Below are positions 33,781-47,238 of a stretch of 64,000 nt of DNA, in pieces. The notes beneath the pieces were generated by a model. The model saw only the letters and a program-made list of their open reading frames with translations. It did no database searches and had not been told where the DNA came from. The DNA is taken from NCBI GenBank assembly GCA_032622095.1, contig CP136061.1, positions 45,577,797-45,641,796 on the forward strand, given 5' to 3'. The position numbers and the translations under genes were made by a program. This DNA is from Siphonodentalium dalli. Taxonomy: Eukaryota; Mollusca; Scaphopoda; Gadilida; Siphonodentaliidae. How positions within the stretch are numbered: the first letter of the stretch is position 1; every line of letters starts with the position of its first letter.

Positions 33781-36700
33781 AATCATTTGGGGTTAGAAAA
33801 AAACTGGCTTATCCAGAATTCCAAAATATGTGTGATAATCACGATATTATTTGCCTATCGGAGACTAAGACAGATGATTGCGATATTCTTGTTCTACCAG
33901 GCTTTGTCCTGCACATGAAAAATCACACGAAACTCTCTCGCGTCAAATCTGGCGAAATCATCATTGGCGTAAAATCTTATTTGGTCACATCGACACAAAC
34001 ACTGAATACAAATTGTCAGTTTATTCAATGGTTAGAAATACAGCATCGGGGAGTTAAAATTATATTGGGAGCTGTTTATGTTCCACCAGAAGGAACCAAA
34101 TATTCATCGAGTTCAGCCTTAAATGAAATTGACGTGGATATTTTACAAATGAGATAACGGTATGATAATATTTTCATAACTGGTTATTTCAGTGCTCGTA
34201 CGGCTAAAAAATCAGACTATATACCCCATGAAGACAATGAATTTGGTACGTACGATAACTCCGTAACTGCCGAGATGGTGCTCGAGAATTGTGGTTTACC
34301 ATTAGAAAGGCATAGCATGGACACAAAGACGAATGGTTTTGATCAAAAACTACTGATTGTTTGTCACCATAACGATTTGTTAATATTGAATTGAAGATTG
34401 TGAACAGATAGTAATATCGGGTCGTATACATGTCGTGACGCATCTGTTGTAGATTATATGCTTTGTTCTCTGAATGCACTATCCATGGCCGTAGATTTTA
34501 TAGTCGGAGAAGCGAACAAATTATTTTCAGACGTGCATAAAAGTATCTCAACGGAATTAGCAATACATATAGATGCACCCACTGAATTAACTAACGACGA
34601 CTCTGATACCTGTCATAATTATAAATGGGATCCATCCAAAACAACCGAGTTTATTTGGAATCTCGACCCCGTGGAAATATCAGAATTGCGATATGTGTTG
34701 AACAGTTGCCCATCATCTATAACTAATAACACGGAAGTAAATGAAATTGTTGACAGGATATCACAAGTTCTTCTTAAATCGTCGCAAGCCACATTTGGAC
34801 CTCCAGGTAGTAAGCCGAAAGCACGAAAAAAGAATAACAAACCATGGTTTAATTCAGCATGCTGGAAAGCGCGTAAAGAATACCGCAGATCCAAGAGATA
34901 TCACAAGCGAAAGCAAAACAATAGTTCAAGACAACTGATGCTTGAAATGAGTAGGGGATACAAACGAGAAATGGACAACGCAATAGCAATACATAGGGAG
35001 AATATCACACGTGAATTATCCAAACTAAAAATAGAAAATTCAAGAATATTTTGGTCTACACTTAATAAGCGAGATATAGTATCAAATAACTCAATTGACA
35101 TAGACAAATTTGAAGAACATTTTCGATTACTTAATTCTGAATCAAACACAGATGACTTAGATACATGTATGAACATTGAGACACGTAACACAAACGACCA
35201 ACTAAATCGACCAATAAACAAAGAAGATGTCATGTTAGCTAATAAGAGTTTGAAGAACAATTAGTCCCCTGGCGATGACGGAATTAAACATGAATATATC
35301 AAAGCATCCTCCGACACCCTTATCGACATATATTGTAAAACATTTAATTTAGTTTTCGAACCAGGCTGTGTACCAGACATATGGGAAATTGGAACTATCA
35401 TTCCGCTCTACAAGAAGAAAGGTTACAAGGGAGATCCAAAAAACTATAGACCTATCACTCTTTTGAGCTGCTTTGGCAAATTGTTTACAAAGATTCTTTC
35501 GAATAGATTGTATTCTTATATTGAAGAAAATGAGGTTCTCCGTGAGAACCAGGCGGGTTTTAGAATATTGGTTTTACATAATATATTATGTTAACGGAAA
35601 TCACAAAGACACTTAATAGGAATATGTATTGCGCATTCATTGATTTCGAGAAAGCATTTGATAAGGTATGGAGGAAAGGGCTATGGCACAAACTCCTGAG
35701 AAATGGCGTAAACGGAAAGCTACTCACAGTTGGTAGAAACATGTACACAAACATTAAGTCGAAAGTTCGTATGTGAAATACAACATCCGATTGTTTCCCA
35801 TGTTTGTCTGGCGTACGACAAGGCGTTAACCTATCACCCCTGCTTTTTTCACTTTACATAAATGATCTTGTATTGAGGATTTTCTCAACTCGGACGGTCT
35901 TCGAGGTTTGTCAAAAATTTCACGGGATATAGAAACCCATTTGCCGACATATGTCAAACTGTTCTTTATTGTATACGTAGATGACACCGTTCTTATGGCT
36001 GAAACACCGCTACATTTGCAGAAAGCACTTAGTAGCTTCCAAAGGTACTGCGAGAAGTGGAAGTTAAATGTCAACATTGAGAAAACCAAAATAATGTTGA
36101 TTTCTAAAAGAATCTTGCCTAAAAATGGGACATTTACATACAAAGGTCAGAAAATTGAAGTAGTCAAGAACTTTAGCTATCTTGGAATTATTCATACAAA
36201 ATCGGGCTCGTACTCGGGTGCAAAAAAGACTGAATAAAGCAACTAAAGCAATGTATTCCATTATTTCAAAATCGAGAACACACTGCTTGTCAATTAAAAA
36301 TAACTTTGAATTGTTTGACGCACAAGTGTTGACAATCATGCTGTATTGCTGCGAGGTATGGGGATCAGGGAATAATGATATCTTTGAAGTTATACACAGA
36401 ACATTTATAAGACATGTTCTCCATCTGAGGTCGTCTACCCCCAATTACATGCGAGAGCGGTAGGCTACATATTGAATACACAATCAACTTGCGTATTGTG
36501 AAATATTGGATGAAAATTAAGAATATGAACCAGAACAGATTTTGCAAATTTTTGTATTTACTATCCCTGAAAGTATGCGATGCTTCGTCAGTGAAATTTC
36601 AGTGGATAGAAAAAATAAAGACCATCCTAACAGATTGTGGACATATTCATCTGTGGAACATGGAGAATATTTCATGTCCAGAAAAATTAACACCATATTT

Positions 36701-37200
36701 CAAATGCAGTTTAAATAGTAAATTCCGAACCATCTGGTTATCTGATATAGAAAATTCTAGCAGAGGTAACACTTATAACATTTTAAACACGACATACACT
36801 TTGAAAGATACCTGAACTGTTTGGATACCAAGAATAGAATAACTGTCTGCCGATTCCGAACAAGTAACCACCATCTGCCAATAGAGAAAGGACGTTGGAA
36901 CGAAACAACTGTACTTCGTAGACTGTGTCCCCTGCGCGATAAACGTCAACATGGAGATGAAATGCATTACCTGATGGAATGTGAATGTTTAGATGAGGCT
37001 AGAAATCGGTTCATGCTTAAGAAATTTATAACTGTAGAACACGCGACTGTTGATAATCTAGACGATATACTGAATTTGAAAGACGTAATTTCCTTACGTA
37101 GACTCTGCTCTTTTATCCGACTGATTAACCTTAAATTGGATGCCATTGATTAAAGTACATAGTTGTTTTAGTTGTTGTTGTTGTTGTTTAAGTTGTTATT
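33781..37200 (+). mobile_element. LINE-C non-LTR retrotransposon (truncated)
   Basis: ORF2 only; no ORF1 is visible upstream. The coding remnant ends at 37153 and is followed by (GTT)n and then a (GAT)n tract, which may have grown from the LINE 3' tail. It belongs to a different lineage from LINE-A and LINE-B on motif content. Confidence 0.7.
33790..37153 (+). pseudogene. LINE-C ORF2: endonuclease / reverse transcriptase
   Basis: Endonuclease: HDIICLSETKTDD, KIILGAVYVPPEG, then GYFSART near 34185, where relatives have GDF(N/S)xRT. The catalytic Asp is therefore replaced by Tyr. The linker at 34458-35264 has PWFNSACWKARKEYRRSK. Reverse transcriptase: NYRPITLLSCFGKLFTK, IDFEKAFDKVWR (35640-35675), GVRQGVNLSPLLFSLYINDL near 35810-35870, and VYVDDTVLMAET with YVDD at 35974-35985 instead of the common YADD. 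Thumb: YLGIIH, ARTRVQKRLNKATKAMY, CEVWG. The C-terminus at 36821-37153 has FRTSNHHLPIEKGRW, C-x..GDEMHYLMEC. Stops and frameshifts between these pieces make it non-functional. Confidence 0.8.
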
Positions 37201-37500
37201 GTGAATGGTGGTGATGATGATGACGATAAAGCGATTATGATGGCGATCACATGATAAGTGTTAAAAAGAAAAGCGACGACGATGATGATGATAATGGTAA
37301 TGGTGATGATGATTATGATGATGATGATGATGATGATGATGTCATGTAACACTAATGATGAGTATGTCGATGACGATGATGATGATGTTTTAATGATAAT
37401 AACGACGATGGCGATGATGATGATGATGACAACGACGGCGAAGTCGACCACGATGACGACGACGACGACGATGATGATGTTGGAGGTGACAATGAAGACG
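37154..37500. repeat. (GTT)n followed by (GAT/GAC)n microsatellite
   Basis: TTGTTGTTGTTG occurs at about 37170-37190, then a trinucleotide tract dominated by GATGATGAT with GAC and AAT variants to about 37490. Long Met- or Ile-rich frames over it are artefacts. Confidence 0.92.
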
Positions 37501-38107
37501 TTTGGGAGGTCACTGTATAATTTGTATATATATACTTTTCGTTATACTGTCCATCTTATGTATATATTTCGTTTTCTCAAATTTAATTGGATCAGAGAAT
37601 AAAGCAATTCTTATTGTAACCATATGATCATACGCTAACGTAATTAACGAACCAAAATCAAAATCTAGATTCTCTGATATTCCCTCCAAATAAGATTCAC
37701 ATAAGGCTATATTATCTGGGTTCGTCAAATGAATGGACCCCAATCGTAATTTCTGGTAATAATTAGGCAAATGAATTCCTTATTAAATATATGTTATTTC
37801 GTTTCGCACAGTACCGCACCGTACCAAGTGATTAAATGCCCACATTCGCACAGTAGAACGGTAATTTCGTGATGACATTCTTATTATATTTCACGTCAGG
37901 ATTTTCGATCACTTTTCACTCGCCCCGATATGTGTTGACTGTAGTTACTATAGTGTCGTTATTTACTGTGTCTTATTTTTATCAATAAAAGGTAAACTAA
38001 CGCTACGAATGAACTTACATTGTAATTGTTATGTTCATAATTCTCATTTGCAATACCAGTAATCGAAAGACACAGTAACAAGATTTTCCGATTACGCCAT
38101 TAATGCT
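37501..38107. other. Non-coding stretch
   Basis: No gene supported. TATATATATA occurs near 37528. The minus frame 37510-37770 has no recognisable domain. Confidence 0.4.
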
Positions 38108-38707
38108 TTAAAGGGGTACTGTACCCAAGATGTTGTTGTTGGTTTCTATAATCCCCGAGTCGGAGAATAAGGTAACAACTTTTCCATTTTTTGAAAGTCT
38201 GTTGAGTACGAAGTATTGTTACGGATGGCAAATTTACCGGAATGCAAAAATACAAATTGTCGTTGTCGAGTAATTTTTGTACAGTTTTCAACCAAATGAA
38301 TCAAATAAACATTATATTATATGCTTAGCAGTCCCATATACTCATTTAAGTTAGTGTATGGTCACTAGTCAATGAGTGGCTTGGGTTTTCTCCCCGTATA
38401 AGCATAATGTTTCAAACGATCGTGTGTGCAATTGTTTTATTAATCCAGTATCCCTCAATTATAATTTGATTACGTTTTGTACACGGAAATTCCAATTTTA
38501 AGAGACACCATTTTATGGCTGGAGCCATAAAATCAATTTATATTAAATTATTAACTTTTAAATTATTAAATTTTAAGATAGCCTATTAACCTGAGCGTTT
38601 ACAGAATACATCTTCGACTCAAATTACTTATATTTCTATATAGCATCGATAATAGATCGTTGTTATCACCGGGAATTTATTGAAAATGGCGTACAGTACC
38701 CCTTTAA
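38108..38707. mobile_element. TTAA-flanked inverted-repeat element (piggyBac-like MITE)
   Basis: The 17-bp ends are perfect inverted copies: TTAAAGGGGTACTGTAC at 38108-38124, with its complement at 38691-38707. TTAA at both edges fits the target duplication of piggyBac-class elements. The 600-bp interior is non-coding. It includes a 10-bp-arm hairpin, TTTTATGGCT with AGCCATAAAA, near 38512. Confidence 0.65.
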
Positions 38708-40990
38708 GCCCACCGATCTACTGTGCGACGAAAGTGGTCGCGAAATTCAAAACATCTGGGTCATATTAAATAATAATTGGTGACGTCACAAAATCAGATA
38801 TAGTCTATATACGACCCACAGCGTCCGGCTTTGGTTCGTTATTAAATATATCATAATGGTCTCCATATATTACTTTATTGAAGTTCAACGAAGTATTATT
38901 TGGAGAGAAGGGTGTTAGTGGAAAATATTATATCGACGAGGGTTAATCGATGAGAGCATATCTGGGTGATTGGCGATCGTTGTTCGAGCTTGATAAGCGT
39001 TGATTGATATTGAGTCATGTATTATTGACTAGATCCAGCACGGGTTTCTAAAGTGTGGAAAATAAGATTTTGGCGCTCATTCTACGTCCAGCTTCTAATG
39101 TGCACTGTTGGCCCACCCCACCAACATTTCATATGATTATTCGATTATATTGGCTTTTGAAAAAGTTGATCATCAATACATATAAGAATATAGACTGCAG
39201 ACGTTAGTTCCATTGTATGCTACATGTTTATATTATTACAGGTCTTTTGTGATTATATGATAACAATATATATACGATGTGCACAGTTGATATGAAGCAA
39301 ATCGTTAAGGTTTAACCAAACCAGTTCAATATGGCCTCCAGGGATATGTTTATAAAACTTTAATTGGTAGAAAGGTATCAAAAACGTCACAAAATTCAAA
39401 GAAAACAAAAATCAATGCATCATGTTTAGTTAACAGCACTATACTGGCAGCAGATTAAAGAAATATATAGCACATACTTACCAACCACACTCTTGACTTT
39501 GTGTGCGTGTACAGACAAAACAGTCAGCTAATTTACATAAAAGAAAGTACATCAGGATCTCAAGAGAACTCCATAAGAAACGCTTTTTTGAGAAATCCAC
39601 ATTTTATAGTAACAAAACGTATTCCAAAGCCAGGGTATGTATTGTGGCTCAACTTCACCAGAAAACAAACAGCTGGATTTGACTGTGACTGTAATTGTGC
39701 AAGGTCAGATACCCCCAGCAAGCCAGCTTATATTTTAGTCCAGGCGCTTGGTGCATGAAAATGTAAGAATTGCACAAATTATGATAAGAGCATGAAACTT
39801 GCCACATAAGTTCCTTGGACCTTACTGATCATTTTCAGATATGGAGCCCATCGAGATTTGGCCCCGCTTAGCAACGGTTGCTAGGCAACTACCCGAAAGT
39901 ATAACATGCTCATATAAGGATGGATTACAGTATTTCATTCAACGTTAGTTGTTGTGGATTGCATATTTGAGTTCTATTTGTGACATAGGATCAATAACAA
40001 AGACTTGTGATATTGTTTCATATAATAATGTCCATAACAACCGTTGCTATGCAGCTATCCAGACAGTAAAATGTATATTTGGCACTCTTCACTGACATTT
40101 TGGGACCAGAATTGGTGGTAGATTAGTCTGAAATACATTTTATATACATCACACAGTGTATATTATATAGGGATGGATAGTTTCTATGGTTGGAATGTGT
40201 CATTGCGACCATTCTTAAGAGACCAACCCATATTATTTTTAAATTTCAAAAGCATCAATGACCATAATGCAAGTTGAGGCTGATGAACAAAATTGACAAT
40301 TCTGTCTTATATACATCGAATACTAACATTTCTGATGCACCTTTATTAATTGTTACTATTTTAACCAGTGACATTATAGAATTATTGGATTTTTCTATCA
40401 CAGATTTGGCATCAAAATCGGCTAAAATTAACTTTTCAGGTTTGGACCATTGTTTTCAAGTAAAATGGAACTGTCATTGGTATCAAAGGTGTTTAATATT
40501 CTATTCTGTCCTAAATATGTCACACTAATGTGTTTTGTAGACAATTTACCAAAGATGGGTTGCAAAATGGTAACCAGATTTGGAAAAAAAGTAGATTTTC
40601 CACATATACATGTATCCAAACATTATTCTCTGCTGTTCCGAAAAAGTAGCAAATTGTGACTCTGTTGGTTATCAACCATGTTACTAATCAACGTACAACT
40701 AAAATTAATGTTATATTCTGGTTGTCACAATACCTTATGAGTTATGACAAATTAATTTTAAAAGATGCAGTGTGGAATTTTGCCAAACGCGTCTCTGGCC
40801 AGGTTTTGAAAGGAAATGCGCTGAAAAGAAACTGAGCGGGAGCATATTATTTGGCTACTGTCGCACATTAGCATCAACATTGATTGACTAAATATTGGTG
40901 TATGTCGAAATGGCAGCCAGGAAGTGACTGTGTTGTGATGAGAGGTAAATAGTTATACAAAGAGTGGCTATATGGTAATGGGTGGGGTAC
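38708..40990. other. Non-coding stretch
   Basis: No gene is supported. Two loosely similar segments contain CAACGGTTGCTAGGCAAC (about 39874) and CAACCGTTGCTATGCAGC (about 40038), suggesting a diverged internal repeat. Frames at 39501-39758 and 40274-40528 lack domain features. Confidence 0.4.
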
Positions 40991-42842
40991 ACATTGAGAT
41001 AGTAGTAGTAACATATTTATTGTGGCTTGAATATAATGGATTGAATTACAGATAAGATATATTTATACATATAATGTGGCAACAGGGGATTGGAGTACAA
41101 GTTATACAACTTAGTGGTGATCCTCTCCCCGAGTTCATAAGCGCTCATGGTGATATAATAAAGAGACGGTAGTGCAGATCAGAAAAGGATATATCAGGTT
41201 TAAGTAGTTAAAGTAGTCAAATAAGTATACATGGGTTCGTACCTCAAAATTTAAAGTGGGTAAGGGTAAGATCCAGGTTGTTTCATTATTCTCTGGGGAA
41301 ATGGCGGTTGTTCAAATGCAATCTGTGAAATAGGTTTAGTGCCTTACACTAGACTTCATTTGTTATTAAGGTAAATTTCCTCAAAATAGGTCCGGAGCCA
41401 TGGATACACCCTTAAGTACATGATGCGGTGTTGTTGCTGCAATGGAATCAGAAAAAGGTGTCGTATACATAGTATTCATAGTGTTACGCTCGTGTTAGGC
41501 CTCAGATGAAACGACCAGATGTCGAAATATACGATTGTACTATTTCAAATAAACGACTATTTAATTCATTGTTCATCTTCGGTATACCGAATAACATGTC
41601 GATTACAGAAGTAACATGGATATTCGATCTAGTTAATTTTCCCAGCATTAATTGCGTGGATTGGTTGTATAAAGAACACTGGAAAAAATAATGATATGCG
41701 TCTTCACAGTGATGACCGCATTGTCAAAATGAGCTGTCGGCAATATGATTCCGTTGTTTATCGAAATTGAGGTCACTACAATTATTTCGTAATCTACATT
41801 GTAATACGTTAAATTTTCGTTGTCCTGTTTTATAGTATGGAGGCGGTTTCGGAATATCTACTGTAGATCTACAAGCTGTATACATTTTGGCAAGCACTGT
41901 GCTTTTATTGAGTTCGCCCTCTACTTTCGTAGTGGCAGTTTTCCATTCCGAGATCATAGACGGAATAAAGGAGGATGTGTGTACTTATATTATTGTCATG
42001 TCTCACACATAGAGCGTTTCTATGTGGGTAATCGGTCAATTCACCAGATGTTTTAGGTATCAAAGATGTTAGGTATTTTGGAGATTTCCCATCAATTGTT
42101 TTATGCCATATACCTAATTTGTGTATTTTCCTTCTTTCTTTGAGCTTGGTCCAACCAGTTTCTATTAACACCCTGTACGAAGAGGCTGATCGTGTAAGGC
42201 CAGTAACAATGACCCCGGCCTCGATCTGTAGTCGCTCTAATTTATCCAAAAGGTTGTCAGGAGCATTGCTCCAGACTACATCACCATATTCCATTAGAGG
42301 TAAGATATATGTTTTATACATAAGATCAAGAATTTTTATTTTACGAAGCTGTGCTATACGAGAAGATACTCGTTTACAGATGTCATGAATTTGTATATCC
42401 CAGTTTACGTTCGATTGTAGAGTTATCCCCAAGTGTTTGTGGTTTGGGACTTGCTCTATCTCCTGGTTATTAAGTTCTAACTCGAGAATTTTTCGACGAA
42501 AGAAAATGACATAGACTTAGTTTTGTTTGGATTAAATATCACCAACCATTGGCTAGACCACTCATGCACCATGTCGATATCTTCAGTTAGTGCATTTGCA
42601 CAATCATTTAAAGTCGGTTGAACGCTGAAAAAGCAGGTGTCATCGGCGTACATACGTGTGGCTGAATTAATAACTTTAGAGACGTCGTTAATGTAAGTTA
42701 AAAATAAAAAAGGACCTAGGTTTGACCCCTGGGGCACTCCAGACATAAGGTGATCATAATTAGAGAATGAGTTATTAATTAAAACTCGTTGTTGGCTACC
42801 CTTAGGATAACTTTCCAGCCAGTTAAGCAATTTCCCATTCAC
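40990..42842 (-). mobile_element. LINE-D, 5'-truncated, minus strand
   Basis: Read on the minus strand it runs from reverse transcriptase motif B region at 42842 through thumb and C-terminus to a 3' end near 40990, where AATAAA is followed by a short (ACT)n tail. The truncated 5' end abuts the 93-bp satellite directly. Confidence 0.7.
41500..42842 (-). pseudogene. LINE-D ORF2: partial reverse transcriptase and C-terminus
   Basis: 42842-42477 encodes LNWLESYPKGSQQRVLIN, GVPQGSNLGPFLFLTYINDV and RMYADDTCFF (YADD at about 42639-42650). 42432-41905 encodes the thumb, GITLQSNVNWDIQIHDICKR and YILPLMEYGDVVWSNA. A shifted frame (41957 downward) gives VLQCRLRNNCSDLNFDK and CEDAYHYFFQC, a C-terminal Cys/His cluster like that of the LINE tail at 59.1 kb. 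Endonuclease and N-terminal reverse transcriptase are missing. Frameshifts at about 42450, 41940 and 41725 disable it. Confidence 0.78.
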
Positions 42843-42845
42843 CGT

Positions 42846-45255
42846 ATGTTATGACAATATTTGCAGAATTTATATGCCCAGTGACTGTTTTAGTCCAATT
42901 AGAACAATGGGGACCCTTTAATTTGGCAGAAACATGGGATGTTATCTGATGTTATGACAATATTTGCAGAATTTATATGCCCAGTGACTGTTTTAGTCCA
43001 ATTAGAACAATGGGAACCCCTTAATTTGGCAGAAACATGGGATGTTATGACAATATTTGCAGAATGTATATGCCCAGTGACTGTTTTAGTCTAATTAGTA
43101 CAACAAGGACACCTTAATTTGGCAGAAACATGGGATGTTATGACAATATTTGCAGAATTTATATGCCCAGTGACTGTTTTAGTGCAATTAGAACAACGGT
43201 GACCCCTTAATTTGGCAGAAATATGGGATGTTATGACAATATTTGCAGAATTTATATGCCCAGTGACTGTTTTAGTCTAATTAGTACAACAAGGACACCT
43301 TAATTTGGCAGAAACATGGGATGTTATGACAATATTTGCAGAATGTATACGCCCAGTGAATGTTTTAGTCTAATTAGTACAACGAGGACACCTTAATTTG
43401 GCAGAAACATGGGATGTTATGACAATATTTGCAGAATTTATATGCCCAGTGACTGTTTTAGTCCAATTAGAACAATGGGGAGTCCTTAATTTGGCAAAAA
43501 CATGGGATGTTATGACAATATTTGCAGAATTGATATGCCCAGTGACTGTTTTAATCCAATTAGAACAATGGAGACCCCTTAATTTGGCAGAAACATGTGA
43601 TGTTATGACAATATTTGCAGAATTGATATGCCCAGTGACTGTTTTAGTCCAATTATATCAATGGGGACACCTTAATTTGGCAGAAGCATGGGATGTTATG
43701 ACAATATTTGAAGAATTTATATGCCCAGTGACTGTTTTAATCCAATTAGAACAATGGGAAACCCTTAATTTGGCAGAAACATGGGATATTATGACAATAT
43801 TTGCAAAATGTATATGCCCAGTGACTGTTTTAATCCAATTAGAACAATGGAGACCCCTTAATTTGGCAGAAACATGTGATGTTATGACAATATTTGCAGA
43901 ATTTATATGCCCAGTGACTGTTTTAGTCCAATTATATCAATGGGGACACCTTAATTTGGCAGAAGCATGGGATGTTATGACAATATTTGAAGAATTTATA
44001 TGCCCAGTGACTGTTTTAATCCAATTAGAACAATGGGAACCCCTTAATTTGGCAGAAACATGGGATATTATGACAATATTTGCAACATGTATATGCCCAG
44101 TGACTGTTTTAATCCAATTAGAACAATGGAGACCCCTTAATTTGGCAGAAACATGTGATGTTATGACAATATTTGCAGAATTTATATGCCCAGTGACTGT
44201 TTTATTCCAATTAGATCAATGGGGACCCCTTAATTTGGCAGAAACATGGGGTGTTATCAGTGTTATGACAATATTTGCAGAATTGATATGCCCATTGACT
44301 GTTTTAATCCAATTAGAACAACGGGGCCCCTTAATTTAGCAGAAACATGGGATATTATGACAATATTTGCAAAAATGTATATGCCCAGTGACTGTTTTAA
44401 TCCAATTAGAGCAATGGAGACCCCTTAATTTGGCAGAAACATGTGATGTTATGAAAATATTTGCAGAATTGATATGCCCAGTGACTGTTTTATTCCAATT
44501 AGATCAATGGGGACCCCTTAATTTGGCAGAAACATGGGGTGTTATCAGTGTTATGACAATATTTGCAGAATTGATATGCACAGTGACTGTTTTAGTCCAA
44601 TTAGAACAATGGAGACCCCTTAACTTGGCAGAAACATGGGATGTTATGACAATATTTGCAGAATTGATATGCCCAGTGACTGTTTTAGTCCAATTAGAAC
44701 AATGGGGACCCCTTAATTTGGCAGAAACATGGGATGTTATGACAATATTTGCAGAATTTATATGCCCAGTGACTGTTTTAGTCTAATTAGAACAATGAGG
44801 ACACCTTAATTTGGCAGAAACATGGGGTGTTATGACAATATTTGCAGAATTTATATGCACAGTGACTGTCTTAATCCCATTAGAAGAATGGGGACCCCTT
44901 AATTTGGCAAAAACATGGGATGTTATGACAATATTTGCAGAATTTATATGCCCAGTGACTGTTTTAGTCCAATTAGAACAATGGGGACCCCTTAATTTGG
45001 CAGAAACATGGGATGTTATGACAATATTTGCAGAACTTATATGCCCAGTGACTGTTTTAGTCTAATTAGAACAATGAGGACACCTTAATTTGGCAGAAAC
45101 ATGGGATGTTATGACAATATTTGCAGAATATATATGCCCATTGACTGTTTTAATCCAATTAGAACAATGGGGACCCCTTAATTTAGCAGAAACATGGGAT
45201 ATTATGACAATATTTGCAACAATTTATATGCCCAGTGACTGTTTTAATCCAGTTA
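42846..45255. repeat. 93-bp tandem satellite, about 26 copies
   Basis: The unit begins TGTTATGACAATATTTGCAG and contains CCCAGTGACTGTTTTA and CCTTAATTTGGCAGAAACAT. The 93-bp period equals 31 codons, so one + frame stays open over long stretches (313 residues at 43398-44339). At least five units have an in-frame TAA (TAGTCTAATTAG), and one-base indels occur near 44331 and 44371. The open frames therefore look like a consequence of the period rather than a gene. Some units carry a 9-bp insertion (GTTATCAGT). Confidence 0.93.
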
Positions 45256-45332
45256 TAAAGCATCCCATTGTGTATCGATTGCATCACCTGACATATGTAC
45301 ATTAATAGCACTTAATTTGGGGGACATGTCTC

Positions 45333-45480
45333 TATTCCGAAGGTTCGCTATTCCGAAGGTTCATTATTCAGAAGGTTATTTTTGCAATTCCGAAGGTTCA
45401 CTATATTCCGAATGTTCGCTATTCCGAAGGTACGCTATTCCACTGGTTCTCTATTCCGTAGGTACGCTGTTCTGATAATG
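45333..45480. repeat. Short minisatellite (CTATTCCGAAGGT)
   Basis: About eight imperfect copies of a 16-18 bp unit containing GCTATTCCGAAGGTTC directly downstream of the 93-bp satellite. Confidence 0.8.
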
Positions 45481-47238
45481 ATGGAAAAGCCGTACAAAAC
45501 AATGGAACCCTCAATTTAATGTCCTCATAGTATTAAACATCCATTCCAAATTTCATTGTTATACCTCATATTAAAAGGCTAAGCCTAATTTCCCATAGCT
45601 TTGTGTGACCCACATTATGTGAGCAGAAGAGTCCACAAATAGAGGTACATGTACCATGTCTTACCCACCGGATGGGGATCCAAGCACAGAGTATCTGAAT
45701 GTTTACTGTTGCAATATCTGTAAACATACTAGTACCAGTAGTCCAGTACACACAAGTCAACCTGACATACAATGTATCTGTAGGTGAGTGAGAATCTATA
45801 GCCATGTACGATCGGGAGTACTACTACATGTACATACTGAGAATGTATGATTATGTTGTGTGCCAGTGTGAATATATTTATATACATGTACCCGTAATGG
45901 TGTGAAATCCCATCCCCCCACCCAGCCCCACCAAGAAAAATATTTCAAAGTAATATACATATGTATCTAGATTCCAAACTCGTCATGTCTATTGTACTTG
46001 GTATACCTTATACATGTAACTTACATGTATATACTTATATGCTAAAAGATCTGCCAGTTATTCTTTCTTCAGAGACAACAGTGCACTGGATTCGTATATA
46101 CTGGTAATAATATCTGAAATACCAAAGAGAAGGTGCTGTTGTGTACGCATGCTACTGGTACATGTACATGAGGAACCTTATGAATATTCCATCTAAATAT
46201 TCATTTACTGGTATATCAAGACGATTCAAGAGCCCTGACAAAGTTAAGAGATAAGAGACATTAAAGCATGACAGGCACATATCAAATTATGGATGTGTCA
46301 TTCTGATGAATACTATTACATGTAATGTATATACCGGTATACATGAACATGTATGTTAAACCTTAAGGTACATGTACATTATTGTAATCAGATGATACAT
46401 GTATACAGGTACATGTACATTAAATCTGTTGTCGGGACATACTGGTGTGAACACATGTACATGTATGATACTGCTATCAGTATATGAAAGAGAAGTCATT
46501 TGTCACATGGACATAGAGAAAGATGGAGAAGATGTCTAACTGATCCCTGCATTAAAGATACATGTACTTTAGCGTTGGCATTGTGCACATGTACCGTACT
46601 GTACATGTACCTTTATTGCTGTTGAAAGGGTCACAACAGTTAAAATCACCATAAACAGAAAGAATATTATGTTTAGACATACAATACATGTGCAGTACAT
46701 GTGTACCGGTATGTAAAGTGTATGCGATAAAGTACAATCAACACAGGAGAAGGCAGGGAAACCCAACTGAATGAACTATGGTTAAAACTTCAACCAAGCT
46801 GTTTACAACTTACCAATGTGCTATGACATCTCCCCCCATGTACCGGTACATGTTAAGTTACCATACCTTACCGGTATATCTTCCCATTTTCACCAATGAC
46901 AGTTTTTCGTAGTCACATGGTCACGTACAATGAGAGCAATTGGCCATTCAATATTGAGGTAAACAAAATTCAAGTGCAGGAGAGGGGAGGGGTGGATAGA
47001 CCGGGTAATTTTCAACAACAAAATTCTGAATTATAATGCCTCTGGCAAAGAAAAAACATCCTTCATTGTCACCAATGATATTTTGTCACATAGTAATATT
47101 GAAAGATAAAATGATACCACTGGTAACTGGCCACCTTACAGTAAGAACAGCCAGTCAATGACTGTGCGGTCGCTCACCAGACTGCAAAGACTGATAATAC
47201 TGGGACTCTGGAGACCATAACTGTAGTTTTATTTAACT
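45481..47238. other. ACATGTAC-rich non-coding DNA
   Basis: Dense in TACATGTAC, GTACATGT and ACCGGTAC words, especially 45640-46860. Positions 46726-46815 resemble 63700-63795 (GCGATAA, CAACACAGG, AACCCAACT/CCCCACTAACGAAC, CCAAG(C/T)TGTTTACA), a dispersed repeat. No coding frame is credible. Confidence 0.55.

Noticed and set aside
37258-37602. Met/Ile-rich frame
   Set aside because: Translation of a (GAT)n microsatellite.
39501-39758. 85-residue + frame
   Set aside because: No recognisable motif; isolated in AT-rich DNA.
43398-44339. 313-residue repeat protein
   Set aside because: The frame is open because the period is 93 bp; neighbouring units carry in-frame stops and indels, and no start or splice context is seen.
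42846-45255. CRISPR-like array
   Set aside because: Eukaryotic context; repeats are contiguous without unique spacers.
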